Shown: positions 22,800 through 35,596 of the stretch, piece by piece
How positions within the stretch are numbered: the stretch's first letter is position 1
How the letters are laid out: each line of letters begins with the position of its first letter
Origin: Monosporascus cannonballus
Lineage: Eukaryota; Ascomycota; Sordariomycetes; Xylariales
Length of the DNA: 64,000 nucleotides
Direction of reading: 5' to 3'
Assembly (NCBI GenBank): GCA_004154925.1
Contig: QJNS01000266.1
Location: 1 to 64,000, forward strand
Made by a program: the position numbers and the translations under genes
The notes under the pieces: model-generated
Database searches by the model: none
What the model saw: only the letters and a program-made list of their open reading frames with translations
What the model was told of the DNA's origin: nothing

Positions 22800-25377
22800 T
22801 TTATAAGGACTTTAAGGATAATATAAGGTTAAATGAAAAAAAATATAACAATATCGTTTAATTAGGAAACTTTTTTTTCGATACGTAAACCTTTTAAACA
22901 AATACCTTATTTACTTTAAAAGAAAAAATTTTAATCTCATTTTATTATTTTAAATAATATATAAAGAATTCGAAAATACAAACAAATCTATAAATATTAA
23001 AAAACCTTTCAAAACAAATTAAATTATTAAGCTAAACTTTACTGAAAAACAAGAAAGAGTTTTAAAACCTTCCAAACCGAAATTATTAAATAATATTTGT
23101 ATAAAGTTTTAATTATTTTTTATATAATATCGAACGTATTTTAAAATATTTCATTTAATTTTTTACGTTTATTTCGTATATAAATTTATAATATACTACC
23201 TTGCGGAAAATGCGTGTTCTTAATTCGAATCTATTATTAGAAAATATATTACCTTATTAAGTAAAAACCAAAACCGTAAAGTAATATAAATATATAACAA
23301 TTACAAATAATTCGAATAAATATAAACAAAACCTTTCGAAATAATAAACGAAAAAATAAAAACCGAAATATAAATCTAATAGTTATAATAAAAAAGATCG
23401 GTATTTAATTATGGCAATCTGCTTATTTAATTAATATCAAAATGAAATTAGGAACAAAAAATATTAGTAGCTAAATTTTTTAACAGACTAAAAAGAAATT
23501 CAAAAATATTTGTAAATTGAATCAACTTAAATTCTTATTAAATGATATCGCCATAATAATTAAAATGGATAACCAGCAATATATAACGTATTAGGAATAT
23601 ACAAAATAAACATTATTATAAATCCCAAATTAATATCAATATTTCTCGATATAATAATATTTCGTATAATACTGTTTCAAAAGTTATAGAATATGAAGTT
23701 ATATATAAAAAATAATATTAAATTAAATGTTATAATTTCGAAAAAGATTATAAAGATTACAAATACTGTTTACCCTAAAAAACTCTAATAAAATAATTAA
23801 ATACCAATATCCGAAAAATAACCTAAAATAACCTAAAAATAAACAGAAAAATAATAACAAAATTATTAACATAATTTAGGCCCAATACGACACAAGGCCA
23901 TTACGACAAAAAATCCGACGAAAAATGCGAAAAAATTAAAAACTAACCCAAAAAACGTTAAGAATAATAATAATACGCCTCAAAGAAATAATTAACGAAA
24001 TACTAGAAATAAATAAAAAACGTTAATCTTCAAATCCTAGATCAACATAATAAGATATACGCTATATATTATAAACGAATAAAAATATCCCGTATATAAC
24101 GAATTAAAAAGAATCTATTTACTAACGAATTAAATATATCAAAATCTTTAATTTTTTCGATTAAACTAAATATAATAAAACAGATAAACGATAATATCGA
24201 TACTTTCGAATTATTACCCCTTCAAACGACATTAATAAACGAACAACTTTATAAAATTAACTAAAAAAAATAATATCTACAGAAAAACGTTTTCTGTTTT
24301 TATAATTAATATAATTATTAATTCGTAAAAACCTACTTTAACGCACTGTGAAGAAATATTATTAAAAAGTTATTACAAACCTTTATTTTTAATTAATATT
24401 TACTCTAAATTGTTTTTTTTAAAGAAAATCAAACCTTTTTAAAAAAAATCCATAACTTATCTAGATATTTTATTAAAAAAACGAATTATAAAAGGTTTAA
24501 TAAAACATTCTATATATTACTAAAAATTAATTTATTTAATAGGATAAGCGATTACAGGTTAACTAAAAAACCTGATTTAACTTAAAAGATAAGTACGTTG
24601 GCAAAAAAGAAAAATATAACAATTTAATATATTATATATTAATATACAAATAGAATTTAAAAAATTTCAAAAAAGTTCAAAAATATTACTTATAAAAAGG
24701 CTATAAGATAACGCAATTTAAAGCAATTAAATTTTTTTTTGAAAAAGGCTTTAAATATAACAATAAAAGCCGTTGATAACTTTATTATCTTAAATAGCCG
24801 AATTAAAACGTATCAATATATCGCAATAATAAACTGTAAAGCTTTAGACAAAAATTATATTATAGCGAATATTATGAATAAATTACAATTATTATAACAA
24901 TATAAGTTAAAACCTTATATAATTATAAATACCAAAAATTAAAATTTCGCTTCTAATAACGGAAAGATCTAACGCAAAATTGATTACTTCGAAATTTTTA
25001 TCCAAAACCGATGTGAAATAATTAATTTAAACATCGTTCTATTTAAAAATTACCATATAATTTTAAAGTTATCATAAATATATTAATACGAAATTTTAAA
25101 CAACGAAAAAACTAGCCAGGTAAAATTCATCTTATATTCTGTTAATAAACTAAAAAAATATAAAAGCTTAATATTCTATAGAAAATAGCGACGAATGCAG
25201 GTATAAAAATATAACAAATATCTTATTATTTAAAGAAATAAAACATTAAAAACGTATTAAACAAATATGCGATATATTGTTATTATTATAAAAATAAGAT
25301 TTAAATAAGTTAATAACGATTTAAAATAACAGCTCTAAAAGTTATAAAATTTAACGAATATATTATTATAATATTAC
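22800..25377 (+). pseudogene. Gag-protease relic of element C
   Basis: Plus-strand coding remnants aligned by nucleotide homology with 8750-11170 of element 2. The protease end near 25040-25140 corresponds to DIILRLLWI in element 2. Frames are short and full of RIP-type stops. Confidence 0.6.
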
Positions 25378-26159
25378 AGCCGTGGTGTTTTGGTGTTTTA
25401 CTAGGATATGCACCAATCGGATATCTGGGATTCCGGTTTTGTTTTGATGTCCTACTAATAGAAAGTATGGGACTTTTGAGCGCTGATATCCGTACATCGG
25501 ATATCCCTTTTTCCGGTACTAGTTTTTCCATTATTCGATGCGCTAAGATTCGTATTTAAATCTAGTTTACTTTTTCTGGTTTTATTTGTATTAGTTTTCT
25601 CTTAGCGTATGCGCCAAGTTTCGTATTCCAGCGCACTCGTACCACTTATTTCATTTATATTTTTCCTTTTTTTCTTTTTAAAGTTTTCCCTTTTTTTATT
25701 TATTTAAACTTTTTTAAGCTTTTTTTAACGTTATATTCCGTTATCGTCGTTTTTATCGTCCTTATCGCCGTTATCGCCGCTATCGTCTCAGATTTTATTC
25801 TAATTATCGATACGGTATTATTCGTTATTTTGGTTATGCGTATCGGTATTGACATATCTTAATTAATTGTTTTTCTTCGTAATATTAATATATTATTAAT
25901 TATGATATTCGGGGTCCTAACTACATTAAAAAACCGTTACCTTATGATTTTCGTGCTTTCGATCGTCGTTATCCGCCTTTTTTTCTCGACAAAAATCTTC
26001 TCTCTTATTTTTCGTCTTATTTACGTAACTTAATTAAAAAACAACGTAAACGGTTTATTTTTTAATATTCGTTCTTTAATTAGTTTTACGATAATTTCGA
26101 TCGGTAACTTAATTATTATCTTATTCGTTATTATACCTAAAAGGTAGTTTAACGATTAC

Positions 26160-26477
26160 TGCTGTTATTTTAAATATCTGCGCATATTTTATCGTTTTAC
26201 GCAAATTATACGGAAAATTACGTTTATTAATTATTATGTCGAAAAGTTTATCGAACAAATTAATATGATTCGATATACGCTTATTATTTACGTTAAAGAT
26301 TCAGATTTTGTTTTTTTAATTCTTAACAATAAAGTTTATCGATTTAATAATCGGATTACACAAATTATTAATATTAGCGGCGTTCGGTTGGATTTTAATA
26401 TTATTGTGTTACATAATTATATTATGCGTATTTTAATTATACAGGTCTATAACGGGCCTAAGGGTAATATTTTTTGA
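26160..26477 (+). pseudogene. Open frame in insertion F, unrecognised
   Basis: A stop-free plus-strand frame covers roughly 26160-26477 (ATG at 26265, 70 codons from there, ending YNGPKGNIF). It is rich in Ile, Asn and Tyr, as expected of translated AT-rich DNA, and matches no family I know. The minus strand of the same stretch is also nearly open (KIQPNAANINNL), so which strand coded is uncertain. It may be a chance ORF. Confidence 0.25.
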
Positions 26478-27789
26478 TCTCGGTTTTCCAGGTTATTTAA
26501 AATTGCCTTAATTTACTAGACGTTTTTTTAGTCCTAAAAGAGCTACCGATATTTCCGCATCTAATTTTTTATTTGGCAATAATATTATTTTAGAACTTAT
26601 TAAACCTAAGGCTTTTATTTATTAGCTTATTTGGTTTAAGGTTAAAAAACGAGTTTTTATCGACAAAGTTTATAAATAGCGTTTTATTTTTTAGTATTAA
26701 TAATTTAGAAAATTAACTTTTTAATATTTACGTTCGGATATTACGTAAATTAAAATTTAAAAATAACGTTAATAGGTTTTTACGTATTACGGGCGATATT
26801 CGGCTTAATTTTAATATTTATTTCCTTATTATAGTTTATATTCTGTCTTTTTTATATAAAATATATTTCGACTATTTAATTTATTTATATTAAAATTTAA
26901 TTCCGAAAATAAGAGTAAGCCAGTAACGTATAAATGTTCGAGCTTTCAATATCGGGTTTTTTTTCGGCCTAATATTTTATCGAGCCAGTAATCTAGTTAA
27001 TTAAAAGCTTTTATTATTATTTTAAATCAGATCATTAAATATGCTTTAGCTGCAATTAAATTTAGAAATATTCGGGCCATATTTTATTAAATAGAATTAG
27101 ATATTTAATATTAATAATTATCGTCGTTTTTTATATCTTCTAAAAATAAATTTAATATTTTCGTCTTATTATTTAATATTTTTACTTTTATTACTTTTAT
27201 TAATAAAAACCTTTTTACTTCCACAAAAACGTAATTTTCTTTTATTCATTTTTCGTCCACCCCTATATATAAACGTAGGTTTTCGTTATTTAGGTATATA
27301 CAAAATAATTTCTAATTAAGAAATATATTTTCCTTACGTATTTATTCGTAACGGAAAAACTTTAGTAACAGCCGAATATTTATTTGTAATATTTTAATAT
27401 TTATATATTATATTAGGGTATATCGTTTATTATTATATATTAATTATATAAAAATAATATAAAAATAACGCTTTATCTTTTTATTATATATATATATAAT
27501 CTTAATAACCGTACTTATATTATTTTATTTATACGAGTATTTTCGTATATATAAAAGGATTTTGGTCGAATTGTACTAATTTAATTAGGTTATTTATCGT
27601 AAAACCGCAGGTAAATTATCGTAACTTTATTTATTCATATAAATTCTAATTAATATATATAACCCTACCTAGAAAAAGAGGTTTCTGTAAGAAACGAAAA
27701 AAAGGCCTTGGAATAGGTGGTATATTATTTAAAATATATTTATATAATCGGAAAACGGAAAGGCCCTTAGTCGAATATATATTATAGAA

Positions 27790-28640
27790 AAAGATATATC
27801 TTTATAGATTAACGCCCTCGAGCCGCCGAGTTCGAAAAAGAAGAGGTAAAGAGGGTATCCCCCTGGTAAAGCCGCAGCGGCAACAGCCAAAATGCTTACC
27901 TAATAGATTTTTTAGGTTTTCTTTAACCTAATTAAAGCTCTTTTCTAGCAGATCCTATATTTCGTCAAATTTCGGCGGGGTATATATAGGTATCAAAAGT
28001 TTAAAATAGTCATCCATATAAGAACGTATATTGCTATAATTAAATATCAGCTCCTTAGATACGTCCGACTTAAAGCGGGATACGAACTTATCTCTATTAG
28101 TAATCGTCGTTATTATTAACCAATATTTTTCTTTAACTTTTTTTTCAATAACCTTAGTTCCGTTATATCATCGCCGATATAGATTAAACGTTTTTTGATT
28201 GTGTAGAAATAACGCCAAGCCGCTAATTTATTACGTATTCTAACAATATTTAAGTAATATCTTTTAATATTAAAATAACGTAAATCTTTTAAATTTTTTT
28301 GTGTTCATTTTCTAATTACATCGATATAAGGAATACCGTCTTTATATTTTTCGCGGACAGCGTAATATTGTTAAAAGTTAAATTTGTTAATCCTTATAAT
28401 AAACTTTTATAAGTCCAGGTAATATTTCGGATATATTAAAACAACGAATTTGGCCGTTAATTTAAATCGGCCCATATTATCGACAAATAAGTTTTTTAGA
28501 ATTAGTTTTAAAAAGCTTTTTCGTATATTTAATATAATTTATGTGGTATTAGCAATTCCTACCTCGAAGTCGAAAAAATTATTTGGTTATTTATTAAAGG
28601 GCTAATTACTTATAGCTATTCTGAGTGTATCTGGAATAAT
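27790..28640 (-). pseudogene. Decayed protein of insertion F, unknown family
   Basis: The minus strand holds a long frame with few stops and about one frameshift. From right to left it reads AKFVVLIYPKYYLDL, a TAA, IRINKFNF, a TAA, YYAVREKYKDGIPYIDVIRK, a TGA, then NLKDLRYFNIKRYYLNIVRI and RNKLAAWRYFYTIKKRL. After a shift near 28150 follow KEKYWLIITTITNRDKFVSR, SYMDDYFKLLIPIYTPPKFD and a helical end (LLEKSFN, VKENLKNLLGK). Most stops can be read as RIP-type changes from Trp or Gln. The composition (Lys, Arg, Tyr, Trp, amphipathic helices) suggests a real protein of about 280 residues. I recognise no domain. Confidence 0.5.
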
Positions 28641-28904
28641 AAAATCAAAAAATAATTCTAAGTTATCGGAGATTAATACCTAAGTCGGTATTACTACTTA
28701 AAATAATTGGCTTAGGGACATAATTTGTAAGGCCATTTTATAAATGTAAAATTAATGTCTGGGTTTGTTTTACTATGCATTATGGGATATTAGGTTCTTT
28801 GATATCCTTATGTACTTGGTTTGTATTTGTTATTTGTTAGTTCGTTTCTTAATGTTGGTTTTTTGTTATGCGTATTGGTTTACGTAATTTGGAATAAGAA
28901 ATAC

Positions 28905-29038
28905 CACCGCTAAAAGCTTTTAATATTACGAAACGCAACTAGTTACTATATTTACTTTTTAAAGTCCTACAATACGTCTGCTAATATATATTAGTATAAC
29001 TTAGATTTAATAATTAGTTAAACCCCTTAGCCGTTATA
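28905..29038 (+). repeat. 3' LTR fragment of the element C lineage
   Basis: From taatattacgaaacg to ccgttata this matches the last third of the LTRs of elements C and 2 (ttaataattagttaaaccccttagccgtta). The left boundary with insertion F is uncertain. The following bases (gagaa) do not match the bases before the 5' LTR (cgggg), so no target duplication supports pairing with 22406-22721. Confidence 0.65.
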
Positions 29039-30639
29039 GAGAAAAGGAAAGCCATAATTGTGCTTAAATTAAATAACGTAAATTTGAAAAAGAATATATA
29101 AAATAAAAATAAATAAGCATTAATTAATAAATTATTAAAATATTTATCTTAAATTCTAAATAATGAATAATTAAAATCATAAAATGAACTAAATACAATA
29201 TATATAATATTGATATTATAAAAATGTTAAATATTAAATCAATATTAAATTATAATAATATAATTTTATTAGACATTTATTAAATAATAATAGAAAAATA
29301 AACACAATATATAGACATTTAAATAAAATATAAATATTATATAATAATATAAATATTGTATTTATAAAGAATATAAAGAAATTATTAGAATTAATTAATA
29401 TAAATTATATACTAAATCTGTATATATATATATTTAAAAATATTGATTAATTAATTTTGAAATTTAATCTAATTTTGCAATGTAATTAATTGTTTTTCTA
29501 AATATATATTACATTTTTAAATTATTATAAAATAATTATTTGATTTATAATAAACTATTATGAAATACACATTTTGAAATAATCATTAACATATTAATTA
29601 CTTTAAAATTTTATATAAATATATTTATTTAATAATTATTAGAAAGTTTTAAAATTTCAAACTTAAATATATTTTAATTTAAATATTAATTCATATATAA
29701 ATAAATTTCAGCGAAATACATATATTATATAAGTATAATTTTATAAATATTAAATCTATATATTATTAATAAGTAATCGTTTTGTATTTAGATAATTTTA
29801 AATTTAAAACCTTTTATAAAAAATTGAATATTAAAAACTTAATATATATTAAATATTTATCTTTCTGTAATATTAATATCAATGTTAAAAGCAATTTTTC
29901 AAAATTTTAAATTAAAATTTAAAAAACAACATTGATTTTTAAAACCTTTATAAACATTATATATATTTGATTATAATATATTATTTCGTTATTTTCAATT
30001 TCACTATTACTTATATATAAATATGTATTTAAATTTTATATACCGATAACTATATTTTTAATATTTTATAATTAAATAATATATTTAACATTTTATTTGA
30101 TATATTGATTATTAAGTATTGTAAATTATAAATTAAATACCGACTTAATATTATATATTAAAAATATTTAAATTTGAAATATATTTTTCAAATTAAAACA
30201 AAATTCTTAAAACGCTTATATAATATAATTTATTGATAATTATTACATATAATTCTTTTTATTATAATTATTAAGTTATAATTTTTGTAATTAAAATAAA
30301 ATACATTTTAAAATTAGAAAACTTTGTTTTAAAATCAAATAATACGTTATTATTGAAAAGCTTTGATTATAATAAATTTTATACCTATTAGCTTTACAGT
30401 TTTACTTGGTCGAAAAGTTGATCTTTATATAGTAAATCGTAAAAATAAACGTTAAAGGTAAAGAATAAAAATAAACCGTAAATAAACTTTAAAAGTACAC
30501 TTGAAATACTCATAAAAGGCTTTGCTAACCTTTATTAACTTTACGATTAAAATATTAAATATTAGTTAATAAAAAGGTTAAGAATTTTAGCCTTCATTGT
30601 TTTGCTATAATTTTTCGACTTATTATTAACTAAAATACT
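29039..30639. other. Extremely AT-rich block with CpG depletion
   Basis: No gene seen. In contrast to the RIP-degraded elements, CpG is almost missing while CpA/TpG are present. In 29161-29580 I count 0 CpG, 11 CpA and 14 TpG. The origin is unknown. From about 30360 CpG reappears, leading into the ORF relic. Confidence 0.6.
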
Positions 30640-31053
30640 ATGTCGCGAAATTCACAATATGTTATACTAGTTATCTATAACGGTAAGATTTCTATAAAAA
30701 CTATGTTATTTATAGTATTTTATTCCTATAACGTTATCGAAAAAACGAAAATTATAAATATTATTAATCCAGAGAATGTTTCTCAAATAATTCGACTTCG
30801 GTTATTAATTTTCGAATACGATTTAATTTGCGAAAATAACAATAACCAAACTTTAAAAAAACTTATATAGAAAAATATAAAGTTTATAAAGAAATTGTTG
30901 GCGAAATTCGAAAAAGAATATAATGCTATATTTAACAATTTCGAAATGCAGATTTTGAAACGAATTAAGTTGGATAATTACAAACGTTAGTTTGCTCGGC
31001 TGTTTCGAATAGCAAAAATCTTCCAAAATTCGAATAAAACTCGAGGTAAATAA
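30640..31053 (+). pseudogene. Decayed 137-codon ORF, unknown family
   Basis: ATG at 30640 (MSRNSQYVILVIYNGKISIK) opens a frame of 137 codons ending at TAA 31051-31053. It is interrupted only by TAG at codon 77 (30868) and TAG at codon 117 (30988), each one transition from Trp or Gln. The second half is charged and helical (KKLLAKFEKEYNAIFNNFEM, then a basic FARLFRIAKIFQNSNKTRGK). It retains CpG, unlike the flanks. No family recognised. It could be a small host gene caught in repeats or part of an unknown element. Confidence 0.45.
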
Positions 31054-32214
31054 AAATAAAATAAGCGACGAATTTAGTGAAACTTAAAACTTAAAAAAGC
31101 AATTTATTATTTAACTTAATTTTATTTATATTTTTTAGTTTTAAAAAAGATTAATATTATATAAATATTAATAATTATTTATAGTTATTAATATTTTTAT
31201 ATTTTTATATTACTAATTATAATGCTCTAATTATTATACATTATAAAGATTTATATATTAATATATTTCTCTATACTTTAATTTTAAATAAATTTAGCAA
31301 ATCATAGCTTACTTGAAATTATTTATAAATATGTTAATAAATATTATGTTATAAAGATTTTATATTTATCTTCTAATAATATATAAATTTCGGCTTATTC
31401 TCATTATAATTTTGATAACGTTTTAATATGTTTAATAATTGTATTAATTTTATTTTAATAAAAAATAGAAACTTATTTTTTATTTTTATCAAAATTTCGA
31501 AATTATTAATAGGTATTTAATAATTAAAAAACTTGTTATTATATATCAATACTATTTATAAATAAAAAGTTAATCTAATTTATTATTAAGTTAAAAAGAA
31601 TTAAATTGATACATTTTAATTAAATGTTACTAAAAGACTATATTAATAACTTAATATTTTTTATTATAAATATATAAGAAAGTTAATAATGAGCAAACAT
31701 ATTTAAAATAAATGTATTATATTATTTATATATATATATTTAAAATTTATTAAAATTGTATTTAATAAGTGGAATAAATTATGTATTTTTGAAAATAGAA
31801 TAAAACGTTTTTAATAATTTCAAAACATGTTTATAATAATCTATTATGAATTCTTTTATTTTACTTAGAAATTTCTATATGTATGTTATTTTTAAATATG
31901 TTTTTTAAAATATAACATGATATAACAATATATTTATGAAATTTCAAGTGAAATAGCAATTTAAGAAATACCAAATATATATTAAATATTCTAAACATAT
32001 TGTAATCAATAAATAAAACTATTTTTATTAAAAATATATTTATACATTTTTATTATTTAATAATGAATTTTTAATTTATTTGCACAAATTTAATTATTAT
32101 TTATTTTCTTTCTTTATATTTATATATATATTATTAATACTGTTTATAATATATTTATATACCTTTAATATGGTTTTATTTTTTAAAACTATTTTTAATT
32201 TATATTTTATTATG
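31054..32214. other. Extremely AT-rich block, nothing recognised
   Basis: Same character as 29039-30360: AT-rich, CpG-poor, with CpA and TpG present, no coding or RNA gene seen. Confidence 0.55.
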
Positions 32215-32337
32215 GCTTTGTTTTTCATAACGGCTGTAATACGTATAAAGCTATAAGCACTAGGATGATTGCCACAATTGCGATCACTTTACCGATCTTT
32301 TGCTCTAGTGGCGTAATGGTATGATGGAGCTATAATA
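32215..32337 (-). other. GC-normal scrap with a possible TM-segment coding tail
   Basis: About 120 bp of ordinary composition inside AT-rich DNA. On the minus strand a 34-codon frame, stop-bounded upstream (TAG) and ending with TGA, reads TITPLEQKIGKVIAIV then AIILVLIALYVLQPL. That is a charged stretch followed by one hydrophobic helix, like the C-terminal exon of a tail-anchored or single-pass protein. It has no start codon, so it would be a fragment only. It may equally be chance. Confidence 0.3.
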
Positions 32338-32603
32338 TATTTATTAAACTAATTAAAATCAATATATTTTAAAATATATAGTAAAAATCACATTTATAAT
32401 ATATATTTATTAATGGATTATTATTATTTAAATATTGTATAAATATTATATATGATATAAATATACATTTATATGTTATCGAAACTAATATATTGAATTA
32501 TAATATTAAAACATTAAAATAATATTATTTGTTAAATATTTTTAAATTATTTATTTAATTTTTAAAAATTAATTTAAAAATTTATAAGATATTATTATAT
32601 ATA
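32338..32603. other. AT-rich flank of element D
   Basis: Continuation of the CpG-poor AT-rich block up to the left LTR of element D. Nothing recognised. Confidence 0.45.
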
Positions 32604-32985
32604 TATCTCGTTTAGCGGGCCAACAGACGATCGAGATGAGAAAGAATTAAGCTCGACATAGAAACTAATTACGTAATAAGCTTAAGAAATTTTAGGATTT
32701 CGGTATTTTAAGCCTTTTAAATTGTATAAAGGTGATTAAGGAGTTTAAAAGATTTAAACGATTAAATATTATAATACTTTAAATTAAATGTAAGATGTAT
32801 ATGTTTTTATTTTTGTAAAGTAGATAACAGTAATTTGTAATAATAATTTATTACGTAAAATATTTTAGATATTACGAATTATAATCAGTTATTTTATTGA
32901 TCATTTAATGTCTTATAATATTTTTATTAATATATATCGATACGATTTCAATTTAACGATTGGTTACGTTTTTGGTCCTTATATA
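32604..32985 (+). repeat. 5' LTR of element D
   Basis: Matches the D 3' LTR start at 52155 (aattacgtaataa, attttaagcctt). Its tail matches the LTR family end (tttaacgattggtta...ccttatata). It includes a slightly GC-richer patch at 32609-32660. The exact start is uncertain. Confidence 0.65.
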
Positions 32986-33000
32986 TTACAAGTTTTTATT

Positions 33001-35147
33001 TAATCATGCTGTTAGATTCTAAATAATACTGTTTTAATTAAAATATTAATTCGCATTGAGATATCGTTCATTTTTACTTTATTTTAGGCCAAGATCAAAT
33101 ATTACGAATAGTAACTTTAATAATATTTAAATTAAATAACGGTTATTTTAATTCGCTTTATTGTATTAAGGTATAGATTTAAAAAAATCTTAATCTTATA
33201 ATAGAAGAGGAAATGTTTAAAGCTTTTTTTATTTAGGTAGAAATATATTTCCGTTTTTAGAATTTGAATAAATTTGCAAATAAAGTTTTTATTATACTAA
33301 TTCTCTTTACGGAAAATATTTTTGAACTGGTTTAAACTAGTAATAAGAAATTATTTAGAAAATATAAAGGTCGACTAGAAAAGAGTTATTAAGGTTTTTT
33401 TTGATTATATAAACGTTAAGAAAAAGTTAAAAGTTAACTTCAAAATTCTCATAAAAAACGAATAGTATTATAATAAATTTTGCAATTATAAAAAACTTAT
33501 TTCAAAATAAATTATGATTTTTCAAAATATTAGAATTAAAAAAAGATTAATTAATAACGAAAATATAATTTAATGGATGTGTTTAATAGGAAATAAAATA
33601 ATAAGTGTAAAAATAAAATTATTAAATTTTTAAAATTTAAGATTTAAAATTCGTATATCATATAAACTATTAAAATTAATAATAACTTGTATAAACGAAG
33701 CGTAGAAAAGAAAGAACAATATATTTTATAATGAAGAAGTCGATTAATTAATTATATAAAAAGACGCGATATATTATTTATATCGTATTGCACAGTAATG
33801 AGATTTATAAAATTCTAGACGGTTTAGCGTAAAGATAAAAATTAAGTTAAGCACTATAATTATAGTAAAATAGAATATTACCAAAGCATTTATAAGGAAT
33901 TGAAATAATAAAGCAATTATATCTTTATATCGAAAAGGTAATTAATTAGTTTAAAAGAGAGATCATTTGATAAAAATAAACATAATATAAATATAATTTA
34001 AAATTAATATAAATAAAAGTTATTATGATAAAATATTAATACTAAATACCAAAATCTAAACAACTGATTTAAAAAGTATCCAAAAAATAATAAAACATTT
34101 TAAAAAATAGTTAAAAGAATATTAGAAATAAACGGAGATTATTTACCTCGAAATTTTCGACCGGTATAGCAGATTTTACGCCGTATATTATAGACGAAAA
34201 GAATATCCGATATACAATAAGTAAAAGAAATTGATTTATTACTACATCTTATATATATATATAAAGCATTTGATTTTTTTATTTAAATTAGAAATATAAA
34301 AATAGATGAACTACAATATCAATGTTTTCGAATTATCATCTCATAAGACGATAGTAATAGGTATGTAACTTTATAAAGTTAGCTAAAAAAAACATAATAT
34401 TTATAAAAGGACTTTTTAGTTTTTATAATTAATAAAATTATTAGTTTGCATAAAGGTTAACTAAATATACCGTGGAAAATATTATTAAAAGATTGTTATA
34501 AACCTTAAATTTAGTTATTATATATTATAAATCTCCAAAAAAAGTATTAGAGCAGAAATTCAGATTGTTACTCGAAAAATATAGAAAGTAATAACGATAT
34601 AATATAATAGAATGGTATATAATAAATAAATAAATTAATTATTTAATACAAAAGATTTATTAAAATTAAAAATTAATTAATACAATGGGAAAGCTGAATG
34701 TGCCGATAAGAACGATAAATATAGTAGTTTAGCGCGTTATATATATAAATGTAAATACTATTTAGAAAATTCGAAAAAAAGTTAAAAAAAGGTTATTTAT
34801 AAAAAAGCTCTAAAATAACGAAATTTTAAAAAAGTTAAAAAGTCTTTTTAAAAAGGCGTTAAACGTAATAATAGAAATCGTTAATAACCATAATATCTTA
34901 GATATACTAATTGAAATATATTAGTATATCTTAATAGTAAATTATGGAGTTTTTAGCGGAAATTATAATATTTGAAATATTATTAATAAATTGAAATTAT
35001 TGCGGAAATATAAACTAAAACTTTATATAATTATAAATATTAAAGATCTAAACTTTGCTTATATTAAAAGAAAAATTTAATTTAAAATTAATTATTCAAA
35101 ATATTTTATTTAAGAATTACAAGATAATTTTTAGATTACTAAATATA
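33001..35147 (+). pseudogene. Gag-protease relic of element D
   Basis: Assigned by nucleotide collinearity with elements 2 and C. It ends at the protease position corresponding to DIILRLL (about 35115-35147), where element A is inserted. Frames are heavily interrupted. Confidence 0.5.
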
Positions 35148-35528
35148 TATAACGGTTAAGTAGGGTAACTAATTATTAAACTTAAGTTATATAGATTTAT
35201 ATTAATAGGCGTATTGTGAAAATTTAAGTAATAATATAATAAATTTGTTAGGTTTCGTAAACCTAAAATCGCTTTGCGCAAAAAGTTAATATTATAAATT
35301 AATATAATTTAAATTATAAAAAAAAGGAAGGTATATACGATTTTTTATAATTCTATTCATTACTTTAATTAGATCTCTTGCGATAATTATAATGTTTGGT
35401 AATTATAAATGTTTTTTTTGTGATTACGCATATATTAATAATTATTTATTACGTAATTTATGAGGTAGGTCGTTTTATTTTTGTCGTTACGATCGTTTCT
35501 GTAAGCCTAGACTGATTAGGTCGTAATT
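35148..35528 (-). repeat. 3' LTR of element A
   Basis: Left LTR, starting tataacggttaag (complement of the family end cttagccgttata) and ending near gattaggtcgtaatt. It pairs with 41347-41729. End positions are accurate to a few bases. Confidence 0.75.
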
Positions 35529-35596
35529 CGATTTTCTTTTTCTTGGAATCTTATTTTAAGGTTTGTTTTTCTTTCGATAAATACTTTTTTTATTGT

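Larger units (their letters stand above)
22406..25377 (+). mobile_element. Gypsy element C, left part (LTR, gag, protease)
   Basis: The LTR is followed by an internal region collinear with element 2 up to its protease/RT junction. Examples are gcactgtgaagaaatatt at 24341 against the element 2 stretch near 10127, and aatatattattataatatt at 25357 against 11157. Homology stops at about 25377, where insertion F begins. RT, RNase H and integrase are missing from this copy. CpA is kept better than TpG, as in element 2. Confidence 0.75.
25378..28904 (-). mobile_element. Unclassified insertion F in element C
   Basis: A 3.5-kb block that interrupts homology to gypsy elements. Its first ~200 bp (with several ggatatcc/cggatatc motifs) and last ~200 bp are GC-richer than the middle. 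They share loosely ordered motifs: tctggg, ttgtttt, tatggga and tgatatcc occur in the same order in both, suggesting diverged direct terminal repeats. The outermost bases also look weakly inverted (agccgtggtg versus taccaccgct). I could not decide between LTR-type and inverted-repeat-type termini. The surviving coding frame is on the minus strand. Confidence 0.45.

Noticed and set aside
25378..28904. Insertion F as a hAT or other inverted-repeat DNA transposon
   Set aside because: The inverted resemblance of the ends is only about 10 bp with mismatches, and no target duplication was found, so no superfamily is claimed.
29039..32603. Mitochondrial DNA insertion
   Set aside because: The dinucleotide signature allows it, but no mitochondrial gene, tRNA or intron motif was recognised. 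Kept only as a hypothesis to test.
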